From NCBI RefSeq assembly GCF_006716115.1, contig NZ_VFOO01000002.1:62001-126000 (forward strand): 64,000 nucleotides of DNA, in the 5' to 3' direction. A program made the translations under genes and the position numbers. Numbering within the stretch: the stretch's first letter is position 1; each line of letters opens with the position of its first letter. Shown in pieces: positions 1-7,597 of the stretch. The notes under the pieces were generated by a model. It saw only the letters and a list, made by a program, of their open reading frames with translations, searched no databases and had not been told where the DNA came from. This stretch comes from Subtercola boreus (GTDB lineage Bacteria; Actinomycetota; Actinomycetes; Actinomycetales; Microbacteriaceae).

Positions 1-50
1 TGGACGGTCTTGCTTCGGTGCCTCAGCAAGCGGCGCCGCCGGTGTTCTCC

Positions 51-278
51 TTAGCCGGGGAGGCGGGAATGGAGGCGTCGTACTTCCCGGATCCCGATGA
101 TGGTGATGGCTGAAGCGACGGCGCAGATCAGCGCCCATCCGACGATGTTGTACCACTGGCCATGAAACGCGGCGTAGGTGTTCTCGCCGGCGAGTGCGAA
201 CAGGAACACGGCTGCCCCGCCCCAGACCAAGACGTTCGCGGCCAGCGCGGTCTTCGCGAGACTTCCCCGTTTCTGCAT
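51..278 (-). CDS. small two-helix membrane protein, unknown function
   Basis: A 75-residue protein I do not recognise. Two hydrophobic stretches (about residues 13-31 and 43-62) suggest two membrane helices, with a short charged N-terminus and an Arg-rich tail (GIREVRRLHSR). It is transcribed away from the neighbouring plus-strand gene at 355, leaving a short divergent intergenic region. The ribosome site upstream of the ATG at 278 is weak. The coherent membrane pattern and lack of a better competing frame support it as a real gene; no function can be given. Confidence 0.5.
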   Translation of the reverse strand: MQKRGSLAKTALAANVLVWGGAAVFLFALAGENTYAAFHGQWYNIVGWALICAVASAITIIGIREVRRLHSRLPG

Positions 279-354
279 GAGCCCACGATCTCACCGTCGG
301 CTGCGAATTGTCCACGGCCATCCGGTCGGCCAGCCAACGCTGGAGGGTGAGCTC

Positions 355-675
355 GTGGGGTCGAATAGGCGGTATGCGGACTCGGTGGAGCGGCAGTCGC
401 TTGCGAAGATGAACCTCCGCGACATGGTCGGGGAACCGGAAACGCTCACCCCGTTCGAGTTGGATCTCGACAACGAGCTCGTGACCTATGACCCGAAACC
501 GAAAAAGGCCCGCGCCTGGGTGAGGTACGCCGGCCGGCCGATGAAGGTCAACGTCTACGTCCTCGCCTGGACTCGCAACTGCGTCCGGGTGAGATGGGTG
601 AACGGGGAGAAGACCCGGCAAGAGGCGTGGGTATGGCAGCCGGCCGTCGAGAACACGCCCTGGGTCGAGCTCTAA
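355..675 (+). CDS. hypothetical plasmid protein
   Basis: A 106-residue soluble protein without a family I recognise. I chose the GTG at 355 because a GGAGG lies eight bases upstream at about 342-346; a longer reading from 178 would run through the divergent small gene and has no comparable ribosome site. The C-terminal half is rich in Arg, Trp and Val (RAWVRYAGRPMKVNVYVLAW) and looks like a small beta-rich fold. It lies just before the first structured leader element, so it may belong to the leading-region set, but nothing shows a role. Confidence 0.55.
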   Translation: MGSNRRYADSVERQSLAKMNLRDMVGEPETLTPFELDLDNELVTYDPKPKKARAWVRYAGRPMKVNVYVLAWTRNCVRVRWVNGEKTRQEAWVWQPAVENTPWVEL

Positions 676-705
676 AACGCTCGGCCCCGAGAGCCGGCAG
701 CCGAA

Positions 706-999
706 GCGGCGGCCCAACGGCTCCGCCGTTGCTCTCTCTTCTCTGATCGGAGCCGCTGCGCGGCGCTGTAGCCGCCCCAGGTGGTGGGGCTTGTTGATTT
801 GGCCGTGAATCCTTCGGAAGCGTACGGGCCTGTCCGTTCCGCGCAAGCAGCTGCGCTGCCGGCTCCTCCGAGATATCCGGCACGCGTTCACCCTTCGGGC
901 TCTCTTATTTCGCGCCGCATATCTCTCCTCTACCGCCCTCCGGGTGGCGCTCCGCGGCCTGTCCCTAGCGGCGGTAAACCGCCTTCACGGCAAAACAAC
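706..999 (+). promoter_or_regulatory. structured leader element, copy 1 (upstream of ardC-like gene)
   Basis: About 290 bases without a gene, full of small hairpins. Blocks 802-850 (49 bases) and 956-999 (44 bases) are identical to copy 2 (2601-2649 and 2754-2797). The core hairpin pairs GAGATAT (870-876) with ATATCTC (919-925) and continues through CGGC-rich pairs; its loop holds ACGCG-TTC, a CCCTTCGGG mini-stem and CTTATTTCG. The loop motif recurs in copies 2 and 3 on unrelated stems. It ends 28 bases before the ATG at 1028. It may be a cis-acting RNA, a single-stranded DNA promoter or a single-strand initiation site. Confidence 0.7.
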
Positions 1000-1027
1000 G
1001 TGAGGGAGGGAAGAAGGAGAACAGACC

Positions 1028-1951
1028 ATGAGCACCGCAACCGCCACCCGTACCAGCAAGACCCGCACCCCCGCCAAAACGGCTGAGGAGAAGAAAGCGC
1101 AGGGCGAGGCGCTGCACCAGTCGATCACCGATCAGGTGGAGGCGCTCCGCGATTCCGGCCGGTGGGAGGCGTTTCTGAATTTCGCGCAGGCGTTCCACGC
1201 GTACTCGCTGAACAATGTGCTGCTGATTCTGTCGCAGATGCCCGAGGCGTCCCGGGTGGCGGGGTTCCGGAAGTGGCAGGCCCTGAACCGTCAGGTCCGG
1301 AAGGGCTCGAAGGCCATCCGAATTTTCGGGTACTCGACCAAAAAGGTGACCGAGGAGGACGCGAACGGTGACGAGGTAGAGAAGAAGATCTCCCGGTTCC
1401 CGATCCTGTCGGTATTCGATGTCAGCCAAACGGACCTCATCGACCCCGCCCTGGGCGACCCCAGCACCCTCACCACGCTTCTTACGGGATCGGATGATCA
1501 CGGCATCGTCGACGCCCTCAGCACCTACCTCATTGGTGAGGGCTGGAACGTTGAGCGTCGTCCCCTGCCGGGAAGTATGAACGGTGTCACCCGGCCCGCA
1601 GAGATGACGGTGGTTATCGACTCGGATCTGTCGCCGGAGGCGGCGGCGAAGACGATGATTCACGAGTGCGCGCACATCCTATTGGGCCACATCGATGACT
1701 TGGCCGAGTACGCCCAGCACCGCGGGCTGATGGAGACCGAGGCCGAGAGCGTCGCTTACGTCGTCGCCGGCCTGGTCGGGTTCGACACGTCCGCGTACTC
1801 GGTGGGTTACATCGCCGGATGGGCGAACGCCGACACCGATCTGATCAGGTCCACCGCCGCCCGGGTACTCCGCACCGCGCACCAGATCGCCGGAATCCTC
1901 ACCCCCGAAGACGACGCAACCGACACCCCCGCCGAGGAAACCGCAGCCTGA
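1028..1951 (+). CDS. ArdC-like antirestriction protein (ssDNA-binding domain plus zinc metallopeptidase)
   Basis: A 307-residue protein with the ArdC layout. The N-terminal domain (about 25-130) has the family pattern around NNVLLILSQMP and VAGFRKWQALNRQVRKGSKAI, which binds single-stranded DNA. The C-terminal domain (about 160-290) has HECAH at 212-216 with an acidic ETEAES patch near 237-242 that can complete a zinc site. ArdC proteins protect incoming plasmid DNA from restriction during conjugation. GGAG-rich sequence precedes the ATG. It follows structured leader copy 1 and points towards oriT, as expected for an early-entry gene. Family is clear; activity against any given restriction system is inference. 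Confidence 0.88.
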   Translation: MSTATATRTSKTRTPAKTAEEKKAQGEALHQSITDQVEALRDSGRWEAFLNFAQAFHAYSLNNVLLILSQMPEASRVAGFRKWQALNRQVRKGSKAIRIFGYSTKKVTEEDANGDEVEKKISRFPILSVFDVSQTDLIDPALGDPSTLTTLLTGSDDHGIVDALSTYLIGEGWNVERRPLPGSMNGVTRPAEMTVVIDSDLSPEAAAKTMIHECAHILLGHIDDLAEYAQHRGLMETEAESVAYVVAGLVGFDTSAYSVGYIAGWANADTDLIRSTAARVLRTAHQIAGILTPEDDATDTPAEETAA

Positions 1952-2010
1952 CCTCACCTCCGCGGGGGCGGCCGCCGCCGCCCCCGCCCAACCCCGGAAG
2001 AGAAACGCTC

Positions 2011-2424
2011 ATGATCATCACCTACCAGCGCCCCGACACCATCGGCCACAACCTCGACCCAGAAGCGCCCGACGCCGCCCAAAGCATCAATGGCTCCGAG
2101 TGCGGAGCCGAAACCATCGACACCGACGGGACGGAATGGCGTTGCACCCGAGCGCCACACCCCGGAGAGGACGAACACCGTGCCGCGTACGACCGGGACG
2201 GCGACGGCCCCGACGGCGCCGTCGCGATCGCCTGGACCTACCAATACGCCGACGAAGACCAGACCGCCGAAGTCACCGACAACGCCGCACTCGTACACAC
2301 CGTCACGGTGTCGTTTCCTGACCGAGCGGGCGGCGTCGACGCCGAGAAGATCCGGACCGCGATCCTTGACCTGTTCTGGGAAGGCGACGCCGACGACATC
2401 CAGATCACGGTATCCACCACCTGA
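2011..2424 (+). CDS. hypothetical acidic plasmid protein
   Basis: A 137-residue strongly acidic protein of unknown family. I chose the ATG at 2011 because GGAAGAG lies just upstream and because longer readings run back over the end of the ardC-like gene. The N-terminal half contains two cysteines (SECGAETI, EWRCTRAPHPGEDEH) that could form a metal site or disulfide; the C-terminal half alternates strands (VHTVTVSFPDRAGG, DDIQITVSTT). It sits 59 bases after the ardC-like gene and is followed by a strong hairpin, so the two are probably co-transcribed. Acidity would fit a DNA-mimic role, but that is speculation. Confidence 0.6.
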   Translation: MIITYQRPDTIGHNLDPEAPDAAQSINGSECGAETIDTDGTEWRCTRAPHPGEDEHRAAYDRDGDGPDGAVAIAWTYQYADEDQTAEVTDNAALVHTVTVSFPDRAGGVDAEKIRTAILDLFWEGDADDIQITVSTT

Positions 2425-2448
2425 ACACGCGATCCCTCAGATAAGAAG

Positions 2449-2479
2449 CAGCCCCGCCCGGGAACACCGGGCGGGGCTG
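2449..2479 (+). terminator. intrinsic-type terminator hairpin after the ardC-like operon
   Basis: A perfect 12-bp stem (2449-2460 with 2468-2479, arm CAGCCCCGCCCG) with a seven-base loop begins 24 bases after the stop at 2424. There is no long T tract, as is common in high-GC actinobacteria. It separates the ardC-like unit from structured leader copy 2. Confidence 0.75.
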
Positions 2480-2509
2480 TCCTGTGCCAACCGCCGGGAG
2501 AGTGCAGGC

Positions 2510-2797
2510 AGCGGCCCAACGGCGCTGCCGTCGACTGTCCTGTCTGAGCGGAGCCGCTGCGCGGCGCTGTGTCGCCCCAGGGCCTGGGGCTTGTTGTTGT
2601 GCCGTGAATCCTTCGGAAGCGTACGGGCCTGTCCGTTCCGCGCAAGCAGCCGTCGGCTGCCGGTTCCTCCGACATTTCCGGCACGCGGTCGCTGCGCTCC
2701 CTTATTTCGTGCCGGAATTCTCTCCCCCACCGCCCTGGCGGGTTGCACTGCACGGCCTGTCCCTAGCGGCGGTAAACCGCCTTCACGGCAAAACAAC
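2510..2797 (+). promoter_or_regulatory. structured leader element, copy 2 (upstream of DUF3846-like gene)
   Basis: Second copy of the element at 706-999, with the same order of hairpins. The core stem pairs TTCCGGCACG (2676-2685) with CGTGCCGGAA (2708-2717), ten perfect pairs whose outer part differs from copy 1; the loop again contains ACGCGGTC and TCCCTTATTTCG. Other hairpins also co-vary: GCAGC-TGC-GCTGC in copy 1 is GCAGCC-GTC-GGCTGC here, and the GCCCCA stem is extended by one pair. It ends 16 bases before the ATG at 2814. Confidence 0.72.
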
Positions 2798-2813
2798 GAA
2801 AGGGAAGAAAGAA

Positions 2814-3185
2814 ATGACCGAACACATCACCGGGATCCGGATCGACAACGACGGGGTCTTGTCCACCGTCAGCATCGACGACACAAACACCCACACGCAC
2901 CTGTTGGGCATGTACCGGCACATCGGCTGCACGACCGTCGACGTCGTCGGCCTCGAAGGTGGCATCGACGTGTGGGTGGACGACGAAGGCCTGTACACGC
3001 AGGACCCTAACCCGACACTCACCGCCATGATCCGGATCACCCGCCCGTGCCAGACGCACCTGTCCGGTCCGGGCCTATTCCTGACCACGGACGGTGAGGG
3101 CGACACGCGCGGCCTGACCGAGGAGCAGACCGTCACCGTCATCGGGTGGTGGCAGACCGCAAACGCGATCCTGCCCGTCCAGTAA
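2814..3185 (+). CDS. DUF3846-like protein
   Basis: A 123-residue protein that fits the small phage/plasmid family DUF3846: a segment like VDVVGLEGGIDVWVDDEGLY, then GPGLFLTTDGEGDTRGLTEE near the C-terminus, which resembles the family's recurring pattern of a short glycine-rich strand and a terminal LTEEQ. Function of the family is unknown. The ATG at 2814 follows an AAAGGGAAGAAAG purine-rich ribosome site immediately after structured leader copy 2. A hairpin separates it from the ParB-like gene, but read-through is possible. The assignment rests on motif resemblance only. Confidence 0.6.
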   Translation: MTEHITGIRIDNDGVLSTVSIDDTNTHTHLLGMYRHIGCTTVDVVGLEGGIDVWVDDEGLYTQDPNPTLTAMIRITRPCQTHLSGPGLFLTTDGEGDTRGLTEEQTVTVIGWWQTANAILPVQ

Positions 3186-3204
3186 CACCCCAACCCATAA
3201 CAAA

Positions 3205-3245
3205 GGTCGGGGACCGAAGCACTCCTAATGCCTCGGTTCCCGACC
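3205..3245 (+). terminator. hairpin between DUF3846-like and ParB-like genes
   Basis: GGTCGGGGACCGAAG (3205-3219) can pair with CCTCGGTTCCCGACC (3231-3245) with one mismatch. It lies 20 bases after the stop codon and 33 before the next start, so it could be a weak terminator or attenuator for the ParB-like gene. Confidence 0.45.
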
Positions 3246-3277
3246 GAGTAGCCCAACACTATCTAAGGAAGAACATC

Positions 3278-4708
3278 GTGACCAAGAACAACGCCACCCC
3301 CGCAACCGCCACCGCGCCTGACCTTGCTGCGAGCCTCGCAGCGGGAACGGTGACCATCGAGCGCATTAACCCGCAGGCCGTGCAGCTTGACCCGAACATC
3401 AGGACCAACCCGGTCCTGCTCCCTGAGTTCGTGGACTCCATCCGCGCCGAGGGAGTCCGCGAGCCGGTCCTCGCCCGCCGAGGAGAGGACGGCATCACCT
3501 ACGTCTACGACGGACAGCGCCGACTCCTCGCCGCCCGCGAAGCAGGCCTCACATCGATGCTCGCCGTGTTCGGTATCGCCGACACCACCGGCACCGAATC
3601 AGGCCGAATCCTTGACCAGCTCTGCACCTTCGCCCGCGCCGAACTCACGCTGACCGACCGGATCGCCGCCTATGAAGCTCTGGCTCTCGACGGCATCAGC
3701 GTGGAGAAAATCGCGAAGTCCGCAGGAGCCGACAAAGCCACCGTCACCGGGGCGCTCACCATTGGGAAGAGCAAAGCCGCGACGACCTACGCCGCGTACG
3801 GCACCGTCTCCTTCGACCGGTTGCTGCTGATCGCCGAGTTCGAAGGCGACGACGAGGCAATCGCCGCCGTCACGGACTGCGATGACGAAGACCTCGCCTA
3901 TGTCGCGCAGGAGTGCCGCGACGAGAATGCCCGCCTTGTCCGGCAGGCCGAGATCGTGACCACGCTGGAAGCAGACGGCCTGACCGTTGTCACGGCATGG
4001 AACTACTCGACCATGGCGCACCTCTCACGCCTCACCGACGCCGCAGACGACGACACCGAACGGCCTCCACTGGACGCGGGGGCGCACACCAGTTGTGAAG
4101 GTCACGCCGTGTTCCTGACGGTGAACGGGCTCGGCGAGGACGACACCGAGACGGTGCCGCTCTGCACGAAGCCGGAACTGCACCAGAGCATCTACCGGGG
4201 GTATCGTTCGCCGGTCGCGGAGCCGGTGGAACTGTCGGAGGAGGAAGCCGACGCCCAGGCCGAAGCGAAGCGCGCCGAACGGCGAACCCTGATCGCGAAC
4301 AACAAAGCATGGGACACCGCCGAAACCGTCCGGAAAGACTGGATCACCGCGCTCCTGGCCCGGAAGAAACTCCCCACCGACGCAGCCGCGTTCGTCGCCG
4401 TGACCCTCACCCGGCACTCCTACGACGTGGCTGGTGACAACAGCGGCGGCGCAGCCGTGTTCCTCGGCCACGAAGGGTATGCCGCACGCGAAGCCCTCGC
4501 CGCGATGGTCGAAACATCCCCGACGAAGGCCGGGTATGTGAGTCTCGCGGTCGCACTGTCGGCGCGGGAGAACCGGACGAGCCGCGAGTCGTGGCGGAAC
4601 CCGAACGCCTCTGATGAGGCGTACCTGCTGCAGCTCGAGAAATGGGGCCACCACCTCACCGACGTCGAACGAATCGCCGCAGGCCACACCGCACCGGACG
4701 CGGAGTAA
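3278..4708 (+). CDS. ParB/Srx-like domain protein with helix-turn-helix
   Basis: A 476-residue protein starting at GTG 3278 with AAGGAAG ten bases upstream. Residues about 25-100 match the ParB/sulfiredoxin fold: IERINPQAVQLDPNIR, then FVDSIRAEGVREPVLARR, and the box YDGQRRLLAAREAG (D78-R82), equivalent to GERR in ParB CTPases. Residues about 130-165 form a helix-turn-helix (SVEKIAKSAGADKATVTGAL). The long C-terminal region has no recognised domain. It is not beside parA (31.0 kb), which has its own RHH partner, so a plasmid-segregation role is unlikely. ParB-like proteins of this kind are common accessory genes in leading regions of actinobacterial plasmids. Confidence 0.78.
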   Translation: MTKNNATPATATAPDLAASLAAGTVTIERINPQAVQLDPNIRTNPVLLPEFVDSIRAEGVREPVLARRGEDGITYVYDGQRRLLAAREAGLTSMLAVFGIADTTGTESGRILDQLCTFARAELTLTDRIAAYEALALDGISVEKIAKSAGADKATVTGALTIGKSKAATTYAAYGTVSFDRLLLIAEFEGDDEAIAAVTDCDDEDLAYVAQECRDENARLVRQAEIVTTLEADGLTVVTAWNYSTMAHLSRLTDAADDDTERPPLDAGAHTSCEGHAVFLTVNGLGEDDTETVPLCTKPELHQSIYRGYRSPVAEPVELSEEEADAQAEAKRAERRTLIANNKAWDTAETVRKDWITALLARKKLPTDAAAFVAVTLTRHSYDVAGDNSGGAAVFLGHEGYAAREALAAMVETSPTKAGYVSLAVALSARENRTSRESWRNPNASDEAYLLQLEKWGHHLTDVERIAAGHTAPDAE

Positions 4709-4715
4709 CACCACC

Positions 4716-4749
4716 GAGGGGCGGACCGCGCACAAGCGGCCCGCCCCTC
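4716..4749 (+). terminator. terminator-like hairpin after the ParB-like gene
   Basis: GAGGGGCGG (4716-4724) pairs with CCGCCCCTC (4741-4749), extended inward by CCG/CGG. It starts eight bases after the ParB-like stop. Confidence 0.65.
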
Positions 4750-4867
4750 CCCCACCATCCGCAGAATGTGCTCGGCTGTGCGGGTGGTGCGGTCGCCGGC
4801 CCTCCCGGGGCCGGCGGTGAGGGATCTCGGCGACCCCTCACACTCCCCACCCAGGGAGAAACCACCC

Positions 4868-4894
4868 AATTGCGCAACGAGCCGTTGCGCAATT
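4868..4894. repeat. perfect inverted repeat AATTGCGCAACG / CGTTGCGCAATT
   Basis: Twelve-base arms separated by AGC, followed by a short T run (TTTCGC). It may be a bidirectional terminator or a protein-binding site. It is AT-rich compared with other hairpins here. Confidence 0.55.
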
Positions 4895-4965
4895 TCGCTA
4901 CCTGTTTCAGGGCCACTCAGGCTTGCGGAAAGGGAATCGGAATCGGCTCACCGGGTGGTGATTGA

Positions 4966-4992
4966 AATAGTCCAGCAGCCTGCTGGACTATT
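4966..4992. promoter_or_regulatory. 27-bp palindrome upstream of the YhcG nuclease gene
   Basis: AATAGTCCAGCAG, one base, CTGCTGGACTATT: a perfect 13-1-13 palindrome ending 24 bases before the ATG at 5017. The core TAGTCCAGCA-N3-TGCTGGACTA is repeated inside the coding region at 5318-5340. An operator bound by the nuclease's own N-terminal DNA-binding domain, or by another regulator, is the simplest reading. Confidence 0.6.
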
Positions 4993-5016
4993 TGCCCGGA
5001 TCAGTAGTCTGGACGG

Positions 5017-6054
5017 ATGGCTTCCGAGATCCGACCGCTGCCCGCCGATTACGCCGCAGTCCTCAACGATCTGAAGACGCGAGTCCGTTCCGCCAGGCTC
5101 ACAGCGCAGCGACGCGTGAACACCGAACTGATCACCTTGTACTGGAGCATCGGCGACACCATCCTGCAACGACAAAACGACCAGGAATGGGGTGCCCAGG
5201 TCGTCGCCCGCCTCGCCGAAGACCTGAGGGCGGAGTTCCCAGCGATGAAGGGGTTCTCGAGATCGAATCTGTTCTACATGCGAGGTTTTGCGCAGGCGTG
5301 GCCTGACCGTGAGCAAGTAGTCCAGCAAGCTGCTGGACTATTACCGTGGGGCCACATCATGGTGCTCCTCGACAAGCTCGACCGCCAAACCGACCGTGAC
5401 TGGTACGCGGAAAAAGCCGCCACGCACGGCTGGTCACGAAACGTCCTCATGAACCAGATCATGAACCGCACGCTGGAACGAACCGGCGCCGCACCCTCAA
5501 ATTTTGCCGGACAACTCGCACCCACAGACTCCGACCTCGCCGCGCAGCTCGCGAAAGACCCCTACGTCTTCGACTTCCTCGACCTCACCGACGAGGTCGC
5601 AGAACGCGACCTCGAACAGGCTCTGATGGACAGGATCGTCGAAACCCTCCGAGAGCTCGGCCCCGGTTTCGCGTTCGTCGGCAGGCAAGTGCACTTCGAT
5701 GTCGGAGGAGACGACTTCTATGTCGACCTGCTCTTCTTCCACACCGAGCAGCTCCGCTACATTGTCATCGAACTGAAGACGGGGAAATTTGAACCCGCCT
5801 ACACCGGCCAGCTCGGCTTCTACATCGCCGTCGTCGACGACAAAATGCGCCGCGACTTCCACCGCCCAACTGTCGGAATCCTCATCTGCGGCGGACAGAA
5901 CAACCACACCGTCCGCTACGCACTCGGCCAAACCCACTCCCCCATGGCCGTCGCAAGCTACACCTACGACTCCCTGCCAGCCGACGAACAACGAATCCTC
6001 CCCACCGCAGAACAAATCGCAGCCGCACTCGACTGGAACCCAGACGCCAACTGA
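5017..6054 (+). CDS. YhcG/DUF1016-family PD-(D/E)XK nuclease
   Basis: A full-length 345-residue member of the YhcG family. The N-terminal helical domain (about 10-150) has ELITLYWSIGDTI, FSRSNLFYMRGFAQAW and LPWGHIMVLLDKL, typical of DUF1016_N. The C-terminal domain (about 175-340) has the nuclease core with D237 (FYVDLLFFH) and IELK (E252, K254), then YTGQLGFY. Relatives occur as accessory nucleases near restriction and mobile-element genes; the exact substrate is not settled. The gene stands alone between hairpins and the minus-strand gene at 6225. A perfect palindrome precedes it and its core recurs in codons for VVQQAAGLL. Confidence 0.9.
   Translation: MASEIRPLPADYAAVLNDLKTRVRSARLTAQRRVNTELITLYWSIGDTILQRQNDQEWGAQVVARLAEDLRAEFPAMKGFSRSNLFYMRGFAQAWPDREQVVQQAAGLLPWGHIMVLLDKLDRQTDRDWYAEKAATHGWSRNVLMNQIMNRTLERTGAAPSNFAGQLAPTDSDLAAQLAKDPYVFDFLDLTDEVAERDLEQALMDRIVETLRELGPGFAFVGRQVHFDVGGDDFYVDLLFFHTEQLRYIVIELKTGKFEPAYTGQLGFYIAVVDDKMRRDFHRPTVGILICGGQNNHTVRYALGQTHSPMAVASYTYDSLPADEQRILPTAEQIAAALDWNPDAN
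5318..5340. repeat. intragenic copy of the YhcG promoter palindrome
   Basis: TAGTCCAGCA-AGC-TGCTGGACTA inside the nuclease gene matches the upstream core TAGTCCAGCA-GCC-TGCTGGACTA at 4968-4990 except for the central bases. It encodes the segment just before the family-conserved LPWGH, so part of the sequence is under coding constraint. Confidence 0.6.
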
Positions 6055-6224
6055 GTAAGGCGCTCATCACGGCCTACAACTGAGATGAGGAGGGATTGTG
6101 CGAGACCGGATTCGGTACCTTTAGGCGCGCGAGGCGGAGGGTGAGTCAATGACCGCCCTTATCAGCGCTCACACTGCAGTCACCAGACGAAGTTCGTCAA
6201 CTCGGTTCAGCTATGTAGCTCAGA

Positions 6225-7163
6225 TCAACTGAGCGGGCCACGAGGCGCTGACGGTTCACGATCGGCTTGCTTGTCTATGGGTTTGCCAGTTCGGAAGTCG
6301 GTCTGCGGCTCACCGCGCTCTGCGCGAAGATGATTTTCCTGCATGTGGCCTACCCGCTTCTCCCAATCATGTCCATCGGTTATTCCGCCGGACAAAATCA
6401 AATTCCGTTTCGTAATGAGGTTGTTCAGTTCAGCAACTAACTCTGCGTTATCATTCCAACACCGTTGGAGAAACCAATCAGTCAAATCGTGCATCGCCTT
6501 CTGGTACGGTCCGAGCAGCGGCGACAACTGAATCTGCTCACCGCCGGATTGAATGAAGCTTTGGACGGCGGCGTCCCACCTGAATTCCAAAAGAGCCCCC
6601 GCGTTCAACAGAACTTCGGCGGTCATTGTCTCGCCGGCCTGCTTAGCGCTGAATTCCCAAGGTGCCACAACATAGTGCAGAACATAGTTACGGAGTTTCG
6701 CTAGGAATAGAGCGCCAGGCACTGTTTCCGTAATCGTTGCCAGTCGCGTGGCGTACTCCTCGCGGAGCCCAGAACTTTGGGCCTTCAATACGATGCGGTT
6801 GTGGTCAATAAGTGCTCCCAAGCCGGCAACATAAGCAACGGTCGCCTGGTCCAGCATCAGGCGGATACGCTCTCTCGGCGATGTGTCACCGACGTTCCGA
6901 ATTACGAGCTCGACAATTGTGGGCTCGTGGTTTTCGCACTGCTCGAGCAGCTTCCGAAGGCTTAGGGAAAAACCCGACCACGCGTTGAAGATCCTCTCGA
7001 GATCCCCGAGCCTACGAACCAAGGCTGTACCCGGGTGTTCGTTGTACTCGGTCTCGGCCGCTCGTAAAGCTTCCATGTTCGGATGCTCCCTTGACCAACT
7101 ACCCATCTCGTTCGACGAATCGTCGTCGTAGTCAGTATCGGTCCGAGAATCTTCTGACGGCAT
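6225..7163 (-). CDS. hypothetical protein with HEPN-like R-x4-H motif
   Basis: A 312-residue, largely helical protein in DNA that looks less GC-rich than its neighbours. The first 30 residues are acidic and probably disordered. Residues 158-163 read RNYVLH within KLRNYVLHYVVAPWEF, which resembles the RNxxxH signature of HEPN ribonucleases found in toxins and phage-defence proteins. The rest (LDQATVAYVAGLGALIDHNRIVLK, FLQRCWNDNAELVAELNNLI) is helical, as HEPN folds are. It is transcribed against its neighbours and has no obvious partner. I do not recognise the family; a defence role is inference from motif and location. Confidence 0.6.
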   Translation of the reverse strand: MPSEDSRTDTDYDDDSSNEMGSWSREHPNMEALRAAETEYNEHPGTALVRRLGDLERIFNAWSGFSLSLRKLLEQCENHEPTIVELVIRNVGDTSPRERIRLMLDQATVAYVAGLGALIDHNRIVLKAQSSGLREEYATRLATITETVPGALFLAKLRNYVLHYVVAPWEFSAKQAGETMTAEVLLNAGALLEFRWDAAVQSFIQSGGEQIQLSPLLGPYQKAMHDLTDWFLQRCWNDNAELVAELNNLITKRNLILSGGITDGHDWEKRVGHMQENHLRAERGEPQTDFRTGKPIDKQADREPSAPRGPLS

Positions 7164-7369
7164 TTCTCTAGTATCTCTGCAGCCAGCGACGCTTGCGGTG
7201 CCCAGACTGCCCGTTCACGATTGACTCATCCGTGCCTCCCCGATCGGGCCAAGGCCAAGACCTATCTCCGGACGCGTCAATGGTGGAATAACGACTCCGA
7301 TTTCAGCAGTGTGTCCGACTTTCAGGGGCGCAGTTCACGGAGACCCCTCACGTTTTCCGCCGAAGCCAC
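7164..7369. other. intergenic stretch before structured leader copy 3
   Basis: No gene seen. It starts with the promoter region of the minus-strand gene ending at 7163 and runs into the third structured element. GC falls around 7200-7330. Confidence 0.4.
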
Positions 7370-7570
7370 GCAGCGGGGCCGCCCTCTGGGCGGCGCAGTT
7401 CTTTCGGTTGATTGTGACCTTTCCGGCTGCCGATCGTAGCTCGCTTCGCCCCTCCCGCATCGGCCCGGGTGGACGCGGTCACTTCGTTCCCTTATTTCGC
7501 CCACCCGGGCCGGTACTCCCGGGGCTCTCGCTCGCTATCGATTCTCTCGCCGGAAAGGCCAAAAACAATG
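7370..7570 (+). promoter_or_regulatory. structured leader element, copy 3 (upstream of dprA-like gene)
   Basis: A diverged copy of the elements at 706 and 2510. The core hairpin is a perfect 12-bp stem, CGGCCCGGGTGG (7461-7472) with CCACCCGGGCCG (7501-7512), unrelated in sequence to the other two stems. The loop is ACGCGGTC, ACTTCGT, TCCCTTATTTCGC, matching copy 2 closely. A 5' hairpin (GCCGCCC/GGGCGGC, near 7379-7395) and a 3' end GGCC-AAAAACAA also parallel the other copies (GGC-AAAACAA). It ends about 28 bases before the ATG at 7598. Confidence 0.7.
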
Positions 7571-7597
7571 TTGGCCGAACACTGAAGGAGAACCCCC

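Larger units (their letters stand above)
4709..4965. other. intergenic region with two hairpins between ParB-like and YhcG genes
   Basis: No gene seen. It holds a terminator-like hairpin (4716-4749) and a second perfect inverted repeat (4868-4894), then about 70 bases leading to the palindrome before the nuclease gene. Confidence 0.5.

Noticed and set aside
2238-2753. Minus-strand open frame over the second structured element
   Set aside because: No ribosome site, biased composition, and the similar copy 1 element supports a different minus-strand frame (548-883), as expected for shared non-coding structure.
2090-3010. Long plus-strand open frame across the second structured element
   Set aside because: It is Arg/Ser/Pro-rich low-complexity sequence, typical of an out-of-frame reading in high-GC DNA, and it crosses a perfect terminator and a hairpin-rich region.
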